NCBI GenBank assembly: GCA_034928535.1
Contig: JAYFOV010000026.1
Coordinates: 1-64,000 of the forward strand
Direction: 5' to 3'
DNA from: CAXXOK01 sp001604115
Lineage (GTDB): Bacteria > Bacillota > Clostridia > Christensenellales > Aristaeellaceae
DNA: 64,000 nucleotides
Made by a program: the position numbers and the translations under genes. Of the stretch, positions 42,903 to 51,617 are shown piece by piece. Below the pieces are notes generated by a model. That model was not told the origin of the DNA and searched no databases. It was given only the letters and a program-made list of their open reading frames with translations. Position 1 is the stretch's first letter, and each line of letters starts with the position of its first letter.

Positions 42903-43211
42903 TGTGAATATTATACAAATAAAAAGGAAGCATCCGTTGGCGTGCAGGCGCTCAATTGTGCGCTCTCAATGTGGAAAACCGGTCGCCAAAACGCTGGACG
43001 ATCCACGAACCGAACTACATCATAACAGAAACATGGCCGTTTGACAAGCAACCGGAAGTACGGCAAGATTGTATAGGAAAACGTATGTTGAAAACTCTGC
43101 CTACAAGGGATTGTGGTGTGGAAAACCAAGCTACGCTAGTCATCGTTCCGTTCATAAAAACGTCACGGAATGGAATAGAAAACGTAGCATTGTAACGCAT
43201 AATTATGCACA
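42903..43211. promoter_or_regulatory. DnaA-box cluster upstream of dnaA, possible origin or autoregulatory region
   Basis: Four sites fit TTATNCACA with none or one mismatch: 42903-42911 (TGTGAATAT), 42970-42978 (TGTGGAAAA), 43117-43125 (TGTGGAAAA) and 43203-43211 (TTATGCACA, exact). The region is visibly richer in A+T than its surroundings, with GAATATTATACAAATAAAAA next to the dnaA start. This looks like part of an origin, but dnaN is absent and the gene directions around it do not fit an origin here. Confidence 0.5.
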
Positions 43212-43350
43212 TTATTCATCCATTACTTTTCTGTGAAGCAGTGTCGTGTGTGACCAGAAAATGCCTTGGCACACAAGGGAAACCGCGGCTGCATGTAGAA
43301 TGAAACAAAAAAGGGCATTCCTGCCCGCTGCAAGGAGAGGGGGGCAAGCC

Positions 43351-43839
43351 GTGGCCATTCCGGTGGATGTAAAGGATGTGGAACGCGTGCTGCGCCCCTG
43401 GCTTGGATCGCTGCTGCTGTCCAGCAGCACCTTGGTGGCGGATGTGGGTTGTGTGGTGATGGAGTATGCGCCCTACCGCCACACGCTGCAGCAGTTGCGT
43501 GACATCATCGCCCATGAGCTGCTTACAGGCGTGAACCGCGTCACGGGCGGCAGCATGTGCATTGTGCAGGATAATTACCGCACCAAGCGGCTCACCCTGC
43601 GGGATATGCAGTGGATGACGGATGATGTGATGGGGCTGGTGTTTGACAGCCTGACCCCTTTTTCCGCTAACTTTACCAAACTGAACGACTATGCCCTGCA
43701 TGAGGAAAGCCTGGCCGCCCTGCGCGTGCTCTACCAGAAATACCGCAGCTTTTTCTCAGATGACCAGTTTGATTTTCTGATCAAGATGATTCGCTCCATC
43801 TATCCGCCCGAACGTTACATGGCATGGCTGAAAAACTGA
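43351..43839 (+). CDS. Hypothetical protein divergent from dnaA
   Basis: I do not recognise this 162-residue soluble protein. It has no signal peptide or membrane helix. It opens AIPVDVKDVERVLRPWLGSLL, has a central DNYRTKRLTLRDMQWM and ends in a helical stretch SDDQFDFLIKMIRSIYPPERYM. The open frame reaches back to 43246, and an ATG lies at 43300, but AAGGAGAGG sits ten bases before GTG 43351. It is divergent from dnaA across the DnaA-box region and ends in a strong terminator. Confidence 0.7.
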   Translation: MAIPVDVKDVERVLRPWLGSLLLSSSTLVADVGCVVMEYAPYRHTLQQLRDIIAHELLTGVNRVTGGSMCIVQDNYRTKRLTLRDMQWMTDDVMGLVFDSLTPFSANFTKLNDYALHEESLAALRVLYQKYRSFFSDDQFDFLIKMIRSIYPPERYMAWLKN

Positions 43840-43864
43840 CTGGGGATGGGTCTGCGCAATATCA

Positions 43865-43894
43865 AAAGAGCGGCGGTTAATACCGCCGCTCTTT
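43865..43894. terminator. Bidirectional terminator
   Basis: A perfect 13-base stem, AAAGAGCGGCGGT with complement around TAAT, has A and T runs on both ends. It serves the hypothetical gene and the converging peptidoglycan-binding gene. Confidence 0.9.
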
Positions 43895-43909
43895 GCGCAG
43901 TTTTCGGGG

Positions 43910-44455
43910 TCACTCGCCCTTCAGCGCTTTCATTGTTTTCTCGCCCGCAATGCCATCGCCGCGGAGCCCCTTGGCCCACTGGAAGCGTTTGACCGCGCGC
44001 AGAGTAAGGTTGCCGTATTTGCCATCCACGCTGCCCTTAAAATAGCCGGCTTCCTTGAGCAGCCTTTGCAGGCTTTTCACCTTATCGCCCGTCATGCCAT
44101 AGGCCAGGGAGTCTTTGTTTTTGACGGAAACCTTGTTCTTTTTATCATTGGTCACGTTGGCGGCCGAAGTGCCTTCATACAGCGCGGTGAGCGTTGTATT
44201 ACCCGGCTTGCCGTCCGGCTCGATGCCGATGGCTTTCTGGTAGCGGTACACTGCCGAGCGCGTTTTTTGGCCAAAGGTGCCATCCACCGTACCGGAATAA
44301 TATCCCTTGGATTTGAGCGCGCGCTGCAGTTTGCGCACATCATCCCCCTTGGCGCCAAAGGCAATGGTGGTGTAGGCCAAGGCGCTGGCGGCAATGCTCA
44401 GGATCATGATTGCTGCAAGGATCGCGCTGGCCAGGCGCTGCCATCTGGTTGTCAT
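43910..44455 (-). CDS. Exported protein with two peptidoglycan-binding domains
   Basis: The 181-residue protein has a signal peptide (TTRWQRLASAILAAIMILSIAASALA, no lipobox) and two PG_binding_1 repeats: GDDVRKLQRALKSKGYYSGTVDGTFGQKTRSAV and GDKVKSLQRLLKEAGYFKGSVDGKYGNLTLRAV. There is no catalytic domain, so it would bind the wall only. The start at 44455 follows AAAGGAGGT; a longer frame to 44512 is leader. Its promoter lies about 190 bases upstream. Confidence 0.88.
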   Translation of the reverse strand: MTTRWQRLASAILAAIMILSIAASALAYTTIAFGAKGDDVRKLQRALKSKGYYSGTVDGTFGQKTRSAVYRYQKAIGIEPDGKPGNTTLTALYEGTSAANVTNDKKNKVSVKNKDSLAYGMTGDKVKSLQRLLKEAGYFKGSVDGKYGNLTLRAVKRFQWAKGLRGDGIAGEKTMKALKGE

Positions 44456-44646
44456 GCGGGTACCTCCTTTGTGGTGTGCCCGCATCGCGGGCAAGGAATG
44501 TATGGAGCGCAAAGCCGCGCCACGGTACCGTGAACGCGCGCCGCGCGAGGGTGCTACTTAACCTAACGTATGTCCTGCTGTTTTTCATGCAGCACATCCG
44601 CTGCAAAACAGGGAAAATCCTCCGCTCACAGGGGACGGCACATAAA

Positions 44647-44675
44647 ATCATATCGTTTTCCGCCGTCTTGCGCAA
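44647..44675 (-). promoter_or_regulatory. Promoter of the peptidoglycan-binding gene, with ~185-nt leader
   Basis: On the minus strand TTGCGC (44670-44675) and TATGAT (44647-44652) are 17 bases apart. The transcript would carry a leader of about 185 bases with GC-rich hairpins (for example CGGTACCG, and GCCCGC/GCGGGC just before the ribosome binding site). Wall-binding genes in Clostridia often carry c-di-AMP riboswitches, but I do not see the conserved bases. The rest of the 44456-45011 gap holds a hairpin ATGCAAAGGG/CCCTTTGCAT at 44875-44903. Confidence 0.6.
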
Positions 44676-45011
44676 GGGGATTGGCACCGTGTAAGGAAAA
44701 TGTTGTAATTCAACGCAAAAAGGTCATATTTGTGCAGTGGAGTACCGCAGCTTCGTAACATATACGCGAAAATTGCCGCGGCAAGGCGGCCGGGGCCCTG
44801 CGCGGGCACGTAGCCATATGCTTGCAGCAGAGGAGAAACCATTGCCGAGCCACAATCTCCTGCAAACGGGCAGCATGCAAAGGGCGTATGCATCCCTTTG
44901 CATGGCGCCGCACACTGCCGCAGGATTGTGACTGCCGCGCGCTTGCGCGCCGGGTGCTGTACGGGCTGGCGGCAGGTATGGTATAATCCGTTCAGAACGG
45001 GGGAGAGCGTG

Positions 45012-47237
45012 ATGGAACAGCTAACGGCGACCGTCCTGGATACCACCTTCCGCAATGATGATAACGGCTATACGGTGCTCCGCGTGGTCGCGGGGCGCAG
45101 CCAGCATACGGTGGTGGGCGCCATGCCCCAGCTTTCCTCCGGGGAAAACGTGGTGTTTGAAGGCGATTGGACGGAGCACCCTATGTACGGCAAGCAGTTC
45201 AGCGCCAAAACCTGCACCATCGCCCCGCCGGATACCCTGTCCGCAGTGGAAAAATATCTGGGTTCCGGGCTCATCCGCGGCATCGGCCCTGCGACTGCCA
45301 AGCTGATCGTCAAGCATTTTGGCATGGATGCGATGCAGATCCTGGACGAGCACCCGGAGCGCCTCACAGAAGTGAGCGGTATCGGCCCCAAAAAAGCCGC
45401 CATGATCATCGAAAGCTTTACCGAGCAGATGAGCATGCGCCGTGTGATGCTCTTTTTACAAAACTATGGGCTCAGCCCCAATCTGGCGACTAAAATCGCC
45501 AAATATTACGGCGAGAACACCATCGACCTGATCCGCCAGAACCCCTACCGCATGGTCATGGACATTGAGGGCGTGGGGTTTTTAACTGCGGACCGCATTG
45601 CGCTGTCCATGGGGATTGATCCCCAGAGTGAGTTTCGCGTGCGCGCGGCGCTGTTTTACCTGCTTAACGAGGCGGCGGGCAGCGGTGGGCACACCTTTTT
45701 GCCGGAAACCGCCCTGTGTGAGCGCGCGCGCCAGCTCCTGCGCGTGGAGGAGGAGCTTTTGCAAAACCAGATCACGCAGGCGGTGCTCACCAAGATGCTT
45801 GTGCGCTTTTCCATCCCCGATCAGGAGGAGGATTGCCTTTGCCTGCCTTTCTTTTTCCATGCCGAAAGCGAGATTGCCACACGCCTGCACTACCTGATGG
45901 AATCCCGCCCCTACAAAAAAGTATCGGGGTTTGAAAACCGCATTGCCGCGCTGGAGCAGGAGCTGGCCATCGACCTGAGCCCCATGCAGCGGCAGGCGGT
46001 CAAGAGCGCCGTGGAGGAAGGGGTGCTCATCATCACAGGCGGGCCGGGCACGGGCAAGACGACCATCATCCGCTGCATCATCCGCCTGCTCAAGGAGGAT
46101 AGCGATATCCTGCTGTGCGCCCCGACCGGCCGCGCTGCCAAACGTATGAGCGAGGCCACCGGCGAGGAAGCCAAGACCATCCACCGGATGCTGGAATATG
46201 GCGGGGATGAAAACGTCTTTGTGCGCGATGAGAACTATCCATTGGAGACCGATTGCCTGATCGTGGATGAAATGAGCATGGTGGATGTGGCGCTGATGCG
46301 CGGGCTTTTGCGCGCGGTGCTGCCGGGCACGCGGCTCATCCTCGTGGGGGATGCGGATCAGCTGCCCAGCGTGGGCGCGGGCAATGTGCTGCGCGATCTG
46401 TTGGAGAGCGGCGTGGTGCCCAGCGTGCGCCTGACGGACATCTTCCGTCAGGATGAAAGCAGCATGATCGTGCTCAACGCCCACCGCATCAACGAAGGGG
46501 AAATGCCCACCCTGAACGTGAAGGGGGCGGACTTCTTTTTTGAGCGCAGGCTCACGCAGGGCGAGGCAGCCCAGACCATTGGGGAGCTGCTGGAAAAACG
46601 CTTGCCGGGCTATCTGGGGTTTCCCAAGGGGACTTGGCAGCGTGAAGCCGTGCGCGCCATTCAGGTGCTCAGCCCGACCAAAAAGGGCGATTGCGGTAGC
46701 ATCGCGCTCAATAAACTGCTCCAAAACGCCCTGAACCCCGAGCGCCCGGGCGTGGATAGCATCTTGCACGGGGAGATCGAGTTCCGTGTGGGGGATAAGG
46801 TCATCCAAACGAAAAATGATTATCAGATCACCTTCACCCGCAAGGCGGCCTTTGGCACGGAGGAAGGCGCAGGCGTCTTTAACGGGGATGTGGGCTATGT
46901 AGAGCACATTGACCCGGCCGAACATCTGATGACGGTTTGCTTTGATGAGGAACGCCTGGTCACCTACCAAAAACAGCAGTTGGATGCTTTGGAGCTGGCC
47001 TACTGCCTCACGGTGCACAAAAGCCAGGGCTGCGAGTTTCCCGTGGTGGTGATGCCCGTGGTTGGCGGCCCGCCGATGCTCATGGCGCGCAACCTGCTCT
47101 ACACCGCGCTCACCCGCGCGCGCCAGCTGGTGGTGCTGGTGGGCCGTGAAGATGCCATAGCCCAGATGGTGCAAAACAACCATGTGGTCAAGCGCTATAC
47201 CACGCTGCGCGCCCGGCTGGAGGCGACGGTGCCATGA
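45012..47237 (+). CDS. recD2: SF1B helicase RecD2
   Basis: The 741-residue 5'-3' DNA helicase of the RecD2 type has an N-terminal OB-like part, helix-hairpin-helix motifs (GSGLIRGIGPATAKLIVKHFG and VSGIGPKKAAMI, about 80-130), then motif I GGPGTGKTT (about 343-351), motif II IVDEMSMVD and motif VI YTALTRARQL. No RecB or RecC is present, as usual for RecD2. Start 45012 follows GGGGGAG; TATAAT with an extended TGG (44979-44987) is a likely promoter. comFC overlaps its stop. Confidence 0.94.
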   Translation: MEQLTATVLDTTFRNDDNGYTVLRVVAGRSQHTVVGAMPQLSSGENVVFEGDWTEHPMYGKQFSAKTCTIAPPDTLSAVEKYLGSGLIRGIGPATAKLIVKHFGMDAMQILDEHPERLTEVSGIGPKKAAMIIESFTEQMSMRRVMLFLQNYGLSPNLATKIAKYYGENTIDLIRQNPYRMVMDIEGVGFLTADRIALSMGIDPQSEFRVRAALFYLLNEAAGSGGHTFLPETALCERARQLLRVEEELLQNQITQAVLTKMLVRFSIPDQEEDCLCLPFFFHAESEIATRLHYLMESRPYKKVSGFENRIAALEQELAIDLSPMQRQAVKSAVEEGVLIITGGPGTGKTTIIRCIIRLLKEDSDILLCAPTGRAAKRMSEATGEEAKTIHRMLEYGGDENVFVRDENYPLETDCLIVDEMSMVDVALMRGLLRAVLPGTRLILVGDADQLPSVGAGNVLRDLLESGVVPSVRLTDIFRQDESSMIVLNAHRINEGEMPTLNVKGADFFFERRLTQGEAAQTIGELLEKRLPGYLGFPKGTWQREAVRAIQVLSPTKKGDCGSIALNKLLQNALNPERPGVDSILHGEIEFRVGDKVIQTKNDYQITFTRKAAFGTEEGAGVFNGDVGYVEHIDPAEHLMTVCFDEERLVTYQKQQLDALELAYCLTVHKSQGCEFPVVVMPVVGGPPMLMARNLLYTALTRARQLVVLVGREDAIAQMVQNNHVVKRYTTLRARLEATVP

Positions 47238-47938
47238 TGGGCGCAATGCAGTGGCTGGGTAGTTTGTTCTTTCCGCAGGGCAGGGTGTGCCATGCCTGCG
47301 GCGCGCCGTTGATGGGCAGTGAGCCGCTGCTGTGCGCGGCATGCTCCGTATCGCTGGCCGGGCACACCTACCCGCCGTATCAAGTGGAAACCGTTGTGGA
47401 TGCGGATTTTACCTTTGCCGCCGCGCCATACCGCTATGACGGCGCACCCGCGGCCTTGGTCAAGGCACTCAAGTTTGGCGCGGATCACACGGCGGCGTTG
47501 GTGCTGGCGGAGGGCATGGGCGCGGCGTATGCGGCGTTTGCTCCGCTGCGGCAGGCCGAGCTGTGCGTTGCAGTGCCGGTGCATTACCGGCGGGAGCGCC
47601 AACGCGGCTATAACCAGGCTTTGGTGCTGGCGCGTGCCTTTTGTGCGCTCACAGCGCAACCCTCGCCGGTGGATGCCATGGTGCGCCTGCATCACAAGCA
47701 TTCCCAGATTGGCCAAGGCAGGGAGGCCAGGCGGCGCAACACCGCAGGCGCATTTGCAGTGCGCAGCGATTGCCTGCGGCTGGTGCGCGGGCGCGCCATC
47801 CTCCTGATTGACGATGTGCTCACCACAGGCTCCACCGCGGAAGCTTGCGCCGAGGCGCTTCTCATGGCGGGGGCACAGCAGGTCATGTTGCTCACAGCCT
47901 GCCGTGTAGATGCCACCCAAACCATCCGGCACCGCTAG
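47234..47938 (+). CDS. comFC: ComF family protein
   Basis: The 234-residue phosphoribosyltransferase-like protein needed for DNA uptake in competent cells has an N-terminal zinc finger (CHACGAPL and LCAACSVSL, about residues 19-40) and the PRPP-binding motif LLIDDVLTTGST near residue 190. Its ATG overlaps the recD2 stop by four bases, so uptake and helicase genes are coupled. ComFA is not in the window. Confidence 0.92.
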   Translation: MMGAMQWLGSLFFPQGRVCHACGAPLMGSEPLLCAACSVSLAGHTYPPYQVETVVDADFTFAAAPYRYDGAPAALVKALKFGADHTAALVLAEGMGAAYAAFAPLRQAELCVAVPVHYRRERQRGYNQALVLARAFCALTAQPSPVDAMVRLHHKHSQIGQGREARRRNTAGAFAVRSDCLRLVRGRAILLIDDVLTTGSTAEACAEALLMAGAQQVMLLTACRVDATQTIRHR

Positions 47939-48201
47939 GCGCTGCGCCATGCCCCGTGTGAGTCAGCCATGCGCAGCAGCTGCAGGCGTCCATACGCCGG
48001 CCGATGGATACTGGCTCAGAGCTGCATGCTCTACGCCGGGCAGGCACGGGCATGCCATCACCCACCCTGCCCGGCGCGCGGCAGCCGCGGGTTACACCTG
48101 TGCCAGGCTCGCTGCCCTGCGCCGTATTCAAAGTAGGATATGACGAAAATCCAACCACATAATCTATGCAAATTGTACAGAGCATGAACTTTCTTGAGGT
48201 G

Positions 48202-48215
48202 TGCAAACGTTTGAA
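48202..48215. promoter_or_regulatory. cre/LacI-like site before the HPr-like gene
   Basis: TGCAAACGTTTGAA contains CAAACGTTTG (48204-48213) and differs from the cre consensus in one position. Thirteen bases are identical to the site at the LacI gene. It lies about 80 bases upstream of the -35 box. The rest of the 47939-48357 gap shows nothing else. Confidence 0.55.
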
Positions 48216-48295
48216 TTTCGGCGCTTTGCACAGAGGATATGACCGGATATCGCTTGCCATACAAGAAATAACAACGACTTTTCCCCGCTGCGCCG

Positions 48296-48324
48296 TTGCA
48301 TTTCGGCGTGAGCTCATGTATAAT
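48296..48324 (+). promoter_or_regulatory. Promoter of the HPr-like gene
   Basis: TTGCAT (48296-48301) and TATAAT (48319-48324) are 17 bases apart. Confidence 0.8.
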
Positions 48325-48357
48325 GTGGCTGTAACATGGAAAGGAGGCCTTTCAATT

Positions 48358-48585
48358 ATGAAGTCCGTGAACATCAAACTTAGTTTGGCCGAGAACGTCA
48401 AGTCTTTCGTCAATATCGTCAACCGCTATCCCTACGATGTGGATCTGCGCGCTGGCCGCCATGTGGTGGATGCCAAATCCATTCTGGGCATCTTCAGCCT
48501 GGATCTGAGCAAGCCGATCACCATGGAGATCTACACCGATGCGTGCGATGATCTTCTGGCCGACATCAAGCCCTTCATGGCGTGA
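48358..48585 (+). CDS. HPr-family protein lacking the His15 site (Crh-like)
   Basis: The 75-residue protein has the HPr fold pattern. The regulatory Ser46 region is kept (DAKSILGIFSL), but the phosphotransfer loop, normally GIHARPA, reads AENVKSFVN without His15 or Arg17. It therefore cannot pass phosphate in the PTS but could be phosphorylated on Ser and act as a CcpA co-regulator, as Crh does. AAAGGAGG precedes ATG 48358. No HPr kinase gene is in the window. The cre-like site upstream suggests it belongs to the circuit it would serve. Confidence 0.85.
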   Translation: MKSVNIKLSLAENVKSFVNIVNRYPYDVDLRAGRHVVDAKSILGIFSLDLSKPITMEIYTDACDDLLADIKPFMA

Positions 48586-48648
48586 TGCACCTGCCCGCCT
48601 GTGCGGGTCACCACCGTACCGACAACTTTGGCCTTAGCGGGTCATGTT

Positions 48649-48676
48649 CGGGGCAAAGCGTCGCTTTGCCCCGTTT
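48649..48676 (+). terminator. Terminator after the HPr-like gene
   Basis: CGGGGCAAAG and CTTTGCCCCG pair around CGTCG and are followed by TTTG. Confidence 0.65.
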
Positions 48677-48693
48677 GCGCATTGGGAGGCGTT

Positions 48694-49485
48694 ATGCCAA
48701 TCACACCGCCGCCAAGAAAAGTGACTGAAACGGAAAATATGCTGCGGTTGCTGCTGAGCGTGGATGCGCTGGAGAGCGTGACCGCCGCGCAGCTGTGGTC
48801 TTTTGCTGCAGAGCTGGACATGATGGACTACGTGACCATGCGCCTGTGCCTGCACAAGCTGCTGACAGCGGGGGAGCTGGATGCCGGGGAAGGCGCGCTG
48901 GCCGAGCAGCTGTACCTGACAGACCGTGGCCGCGAAGCCCTGACCCTATTTGGGGAGCGTGTGCCGGGGCATGTGAAGGAGCAGGTGAGCGCCGCCGCGC
49001 CCGCGTTTCGCCAGCGGTTGGAACGGGAGCGCCAGGTGCATGCCGCCTATGAGATTGCCAGGCCGGGGGAATACCGCCTGAACCTTTCGGTGCAGGAGGG
49101 CGATCTGCCAACCATCCGTCTGAAGATGGAAACTGGCAACCGCACGCTGGCCAGCAAAGCGATACACCGGTTTCCCCATCACGCGGCGGAGGTCACCACC
49201 TACCTGTACGGTCTGGCGGAACAGGCTTTTGCCCAACCGGAGGCAGGGCAGGCGCAACCGCCGGAGGGCGTCACGGAGCATAGCGCCGGGGAGTTTACCG
49301 CTTGCGTGCGGCTCACCGGGGACAAAGCCAGCTTTGATGTGTGCCTGCTGCTGCCCAACCGCCGCGCGGCGGAGGGGTTCATCCAGGCGCTGCAAAGGCC
49401 GGACGGTGCGCGGCAAACGGCGCAGCGCCTCACGGCCATCATCACCGCCAGCGTGCGCAAGGCAGGCAAACCAACGGAGCGTTAA
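48694..49485 (+). CDS. DUF4364 family protein
   Basis: The 263-residue protein matches the Clostridia family DUF4364: an N-terminal winged-helix-like part (TENMLRLLLSVDALESVTAAQLWSF, LTDRGREAL) suggesting DNA binding, and a middle domain (YRLNLSVQEGDLPTIRLKME). The C-terminal half contains a Gln/Pro-rich linker. The role is unknown; a transcriptional regulator is likely. Start 48694 follows GGGAGG. Confidence 0.82.
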   Translation: MPITPPPRKVTETENMLRLLLSVDALESVTAAQLWSFAAELDMMDYVTMRLCLHKLLTAGELDAGEGALAEQLYLTDRGREALTLFGERVPGHVKEQVSAAAPAFRQRLERERQVHAAYEIARPGEYRLNLSVQEGDLPTIRLKMETGNRTLASKAIHRFPHHAAEVTTYLYGLAEQAFAQPEAGQAQPPEGVTEHSAGEFTACVRLTGDKASFDVCLLLPNRRAAEGFIQALQRPDGARQTAQRLTAIITASVRKAGKPTER

Positions 49486-49577
49486 CACGGAGCAACGGGG
49501 GCGGCAGGGATGCCGCAGCCGGCTTTCCTTTCCCATGGGCGTGTGCTATGCCCAACAAAACCATCGGGGGTCGAAGT

Positions 49578-50159
49578 ATGGCAAAACTCTATTACCGCTA
49601 TGGCGCGATGGGTTCCAGCAAGACGGCCAACGCGATCATGGTGCGGCATAATTACCTGGAGCGCAACCAGCGGGTGCTGATGGTCAAACCGCGGCTGGAT
49701 CGCCGGGATGGCGCGAATCTGGTGGCCAGCCGCAGCGGACTCACCTGCGAGTGCAATTTCGTGGAGGAGCTTGCGCACCTGAACGTGCGCGACTATGATT
49801 GCGTGATTGTAGATGAGGCACAGTTCATGACCAAAGCGCAGGTGGAATACCTGGTGCATGTGGTGGATGAGCTCAATGTGCCGGTGATCGCCTATGGGCT
49901 GCGCGCGGATTTTCGCGGTGAGTTTTTCGAGGGCAGCAAATGGCTCATGGCTTGGGCGGATACGATCGAGGAAATCAAGACCATCTGCTGGTGCGGCAAG
50001 AAGGCCACCTTCAATGCGCGCGTGGTGGATGGTAAGGTGGCCAAGACCGGCGAACAGATCGTGCTGGGCGGCAGTGAGAGCTACACCAGCCTGTGCCGCA
50101 GGCACTGGCAGGAGGGCAACCTGGGCGATGGCGCGCACCGCAAACTCGAAATGGAGTAA
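49578..50159 (+). CDS. tdk: Thymidine kinase
   Basis: The 193-residue type II thymidine kinase phosphorylates thymidine with ATP. The P-loop is GAMGSSKT (about 9-16). The general base is in VDEAQF, the lasso YGLRADFRGEFFEGS is intact, and the zinc site includes CWCGKKATFNAR plus the later LCRRH. An upstream ATG at 49548 is possible but less conserved. It fits with nucleoside import by the BMP-type transporters. Confidence 0.95.
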   Translation: MAKLYYRYGAMGSSKTANAIMVRHNYLERNQRVLMVKPRLDRRDGANLVASRSGLTCECNFVEELAHLNVRDYDCVIVDEAQFMTKAQVEYLVHVVDELNVPVIAYGLRADFRGEFFEGSKWLMAWADTIEEIKTICWCGKKATFNARVVDGKVAKTGEQIVLGGSESYTSLCRRHWQEGNLGDGAHRKLEME

Positions 50160-50178
50160 ATTGAATCGTTTGTGCAAT

Positions 50179-50214
50179 GCAAAGTGCCCCTGCCATACGG
50201 CAAGGGCACTTTGC
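50179..50214. terminator. Bidirectional terminator between tdk and the mrp operon
   Basis: Perfect 11-base arms (GCAAAGTGCCC and complement) enclose a loop with a GCC/GGC inner stem. It sits where two converging units end. Confidence 0.75.
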
Positions 50215-50227
50215 TTCCCATAGCGGG

Positions 50228-50282
50228 CTTGTCAAGGGACAAGCCCCTTGGGCGGGCGCGGGGCAACGCCCCACCGTATCCA
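50228..50282 (+). repeat. Intergenic hairpin repeat, family A, short partial copy
   Basis: Only the middle is left: TTGTCAAGGGACAAGCCCCTTG and GCGCGGGGCAACGCCCC. Confidence 0.6.
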
Positions 50283-50301
50283 CCTCCCGCGGGCTGTACG
50301 G

Positions 50302-50754
50302 TTACTGCGCCAGCGCCTCCTGGGCGTAGCGGGCGCAGGCTTCCACGTAGCGGGCACAGGGACGTGCTTTGTAGTACTCGGCATTGCGCTCGGCAGGGAT
50401 GTGCGTGGGGGTAACGCCGTGGCTGGCCAGCAGATCGCGGCAGATCAGGGTGTCGTGATCCAAGGTAAAGCGCGCGGCCATTTCCTGAATCAGGGCGTAG
50501 TGAGCCTGCTTGCGCTGGGCATCGGTAGGGGAATCGTAGCCGCGCAGAGCACCCAGGGCCATGCTCATGCCCAGGAATGCGCCGCACACTTCGCGCAGGC
50601 CGCCCACACCGCCGCCAAGAGAGCTGGCGATTTTGAGCGCCAGGGATTCGGGTATGCCCATGTCTTCGTGAAATGCAGCAAACACGGCTTGCGCGCAGTT
50701 GTACCCTTGCATAAAATAGTCCAGCGCCTTTTGTGCGCGTTGGTCGGGGGTCAT
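50302..50754 (-). CDS. C_GCAxxG_C_C family redox protein
   Basis: The 150-residue protein has the spaced Cys pattern of its family: YNCAQAVFAAF, then GGGVGGLREVCGAFLGM (the GCAxxG-like core is GLREVCGAF), and later Cys in ICRDLL and RPCARYVEACARY. Such proteins are thought to bind a metal or cluster and act in redox; none is biochemically defined. It overlaps the mrp stop by four bases and is the last gene of a five-gene operon. Confidence 0.85.
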   Translation of the reverse strand: MTPDQRAQKALDYFMQGYNCAQAVFAAFHEDMGIPESLALKIASSLGGGVGGLREVCGAFLGMSMALGALRGYDSPTDAQRKQAHYALIQEMAARFTLDHDTLICRDLLASHGVTPTHIPAERNAEYYKARPCARYVEACARYAQEALAQ

Positions 50755-51596
50755 GCTTCGATCTCCTTGGCGGGCAGGTCTACGATCGCGTCAATGAGCC
50801 CATCCAGCCAATCCCCGGTGAACAGCTCGATCATTCCCTTGTCCACGCCCGAAGAAAGTTTGGGGTCGATGGGCAGGCGAGCCGCGTGCGGGATGGTGTA
50901 GGTTTGCGCCAATGCGTCCACGTTGCTTTGGCCGAACACTTCCACCTTGGTTTTGCAATCAGGGCAGAGCACATAACTCATATTTTCCACCAGACCGATG
51001 GTGGGGATGTTCATCATGCCGGCCATCTTGAGCGCTTTTTCCACAATCATGCCGACCAGTTCCTGCGGGGTGGTCACCAAAACAGCGGCGTCCACAGGCA
51101 GGCTTTGAAATACCGTCAGCACCACATCGCCGGTGCCCGGCGGCATGTCGATAAAAAGAATATCTTTTTCGCCCCAGATCACATCGGTCCAGAACTGCTT
51201 CACAGCCCCGGCGATCACCGGGCCGCGCCATACGACGGGGTCAGTGGTGTTTTCCAGGAGCAGGTTCAGGCTCATCACATCAATGCCAGTCTTGGTGCGC
51301 ACGGGCAAAATCCCGTCATCCGTACCCATGGCTTTGTCCGTGAGGCCAAAGGCGCGGGGGATGGAGGGACCGGTGATGTCCGCGTCCAAAATGCCCACCT
51401 TGAGCCCCTGACGCTGTGCCAGCACAGCCAGCAGCGCGGTCACGATGCTTTTGCCCACGCCGCCTTTGCCGCTGCACACAGCGACGACCTTTTTAACATG
51501 GCTCATGGCATGGGGTTGTTCCAGCAGGCTCTGGGGTTGGGTGCGGGAGGTGCAGCTTTCGCCGCAGGTGTTGCAGTCATGGGTACATTCGTTCAT
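50751..51596 (-). CDS. Mrp/NBP35-type iron-sulfur cluster carrier ATPase
   Basis: The 281-residue P-loop ATPase binds and delivers Fe-S clusters. The deviant Walker A is SGKGGVGKS (42-50), with switch DADITGPSIPRAFG and DMPPGTGDV. The bridging cluster ligands are the CPDC pair near residue 217. An N-terminal Cys-rich extension (Cys4, Cys8, Cys11, Cys15) resembles Nbp35 and could bind a second cluster. Its downstream neighbour is a Cys-rich redox protein, which may be a client. Confidence 0.93.
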   Translation of the reverse strand: MNECTHDCNTCGESCTSRTQPQSLLEQPHAMSHVKKVVAVCSGKGGVGKSIVTALLAVLAQRQGLKVGILDADITGPSIPRAFGLTDKAMGTDDGILPVRTKTGIDVMSLNLLLENTTDPVVWRGPVIAGAVKQFWTDVIWGEKDILFIDMPPGTGDVVLTVFQSLPVDAAVLVTTPQELVGMIVEKALKMAGMMNIPTIGLVENMSYVLCPDCKTKVEVFGQSNVDALAQTYTIPHAARLPIDPKLSSGVDKGMIELFTGDWLDGLIDAIVDLPAKEIEA

Positions 51597-51617
51597 GGAT
51601 TCAAGTCCTTTCTGGGG

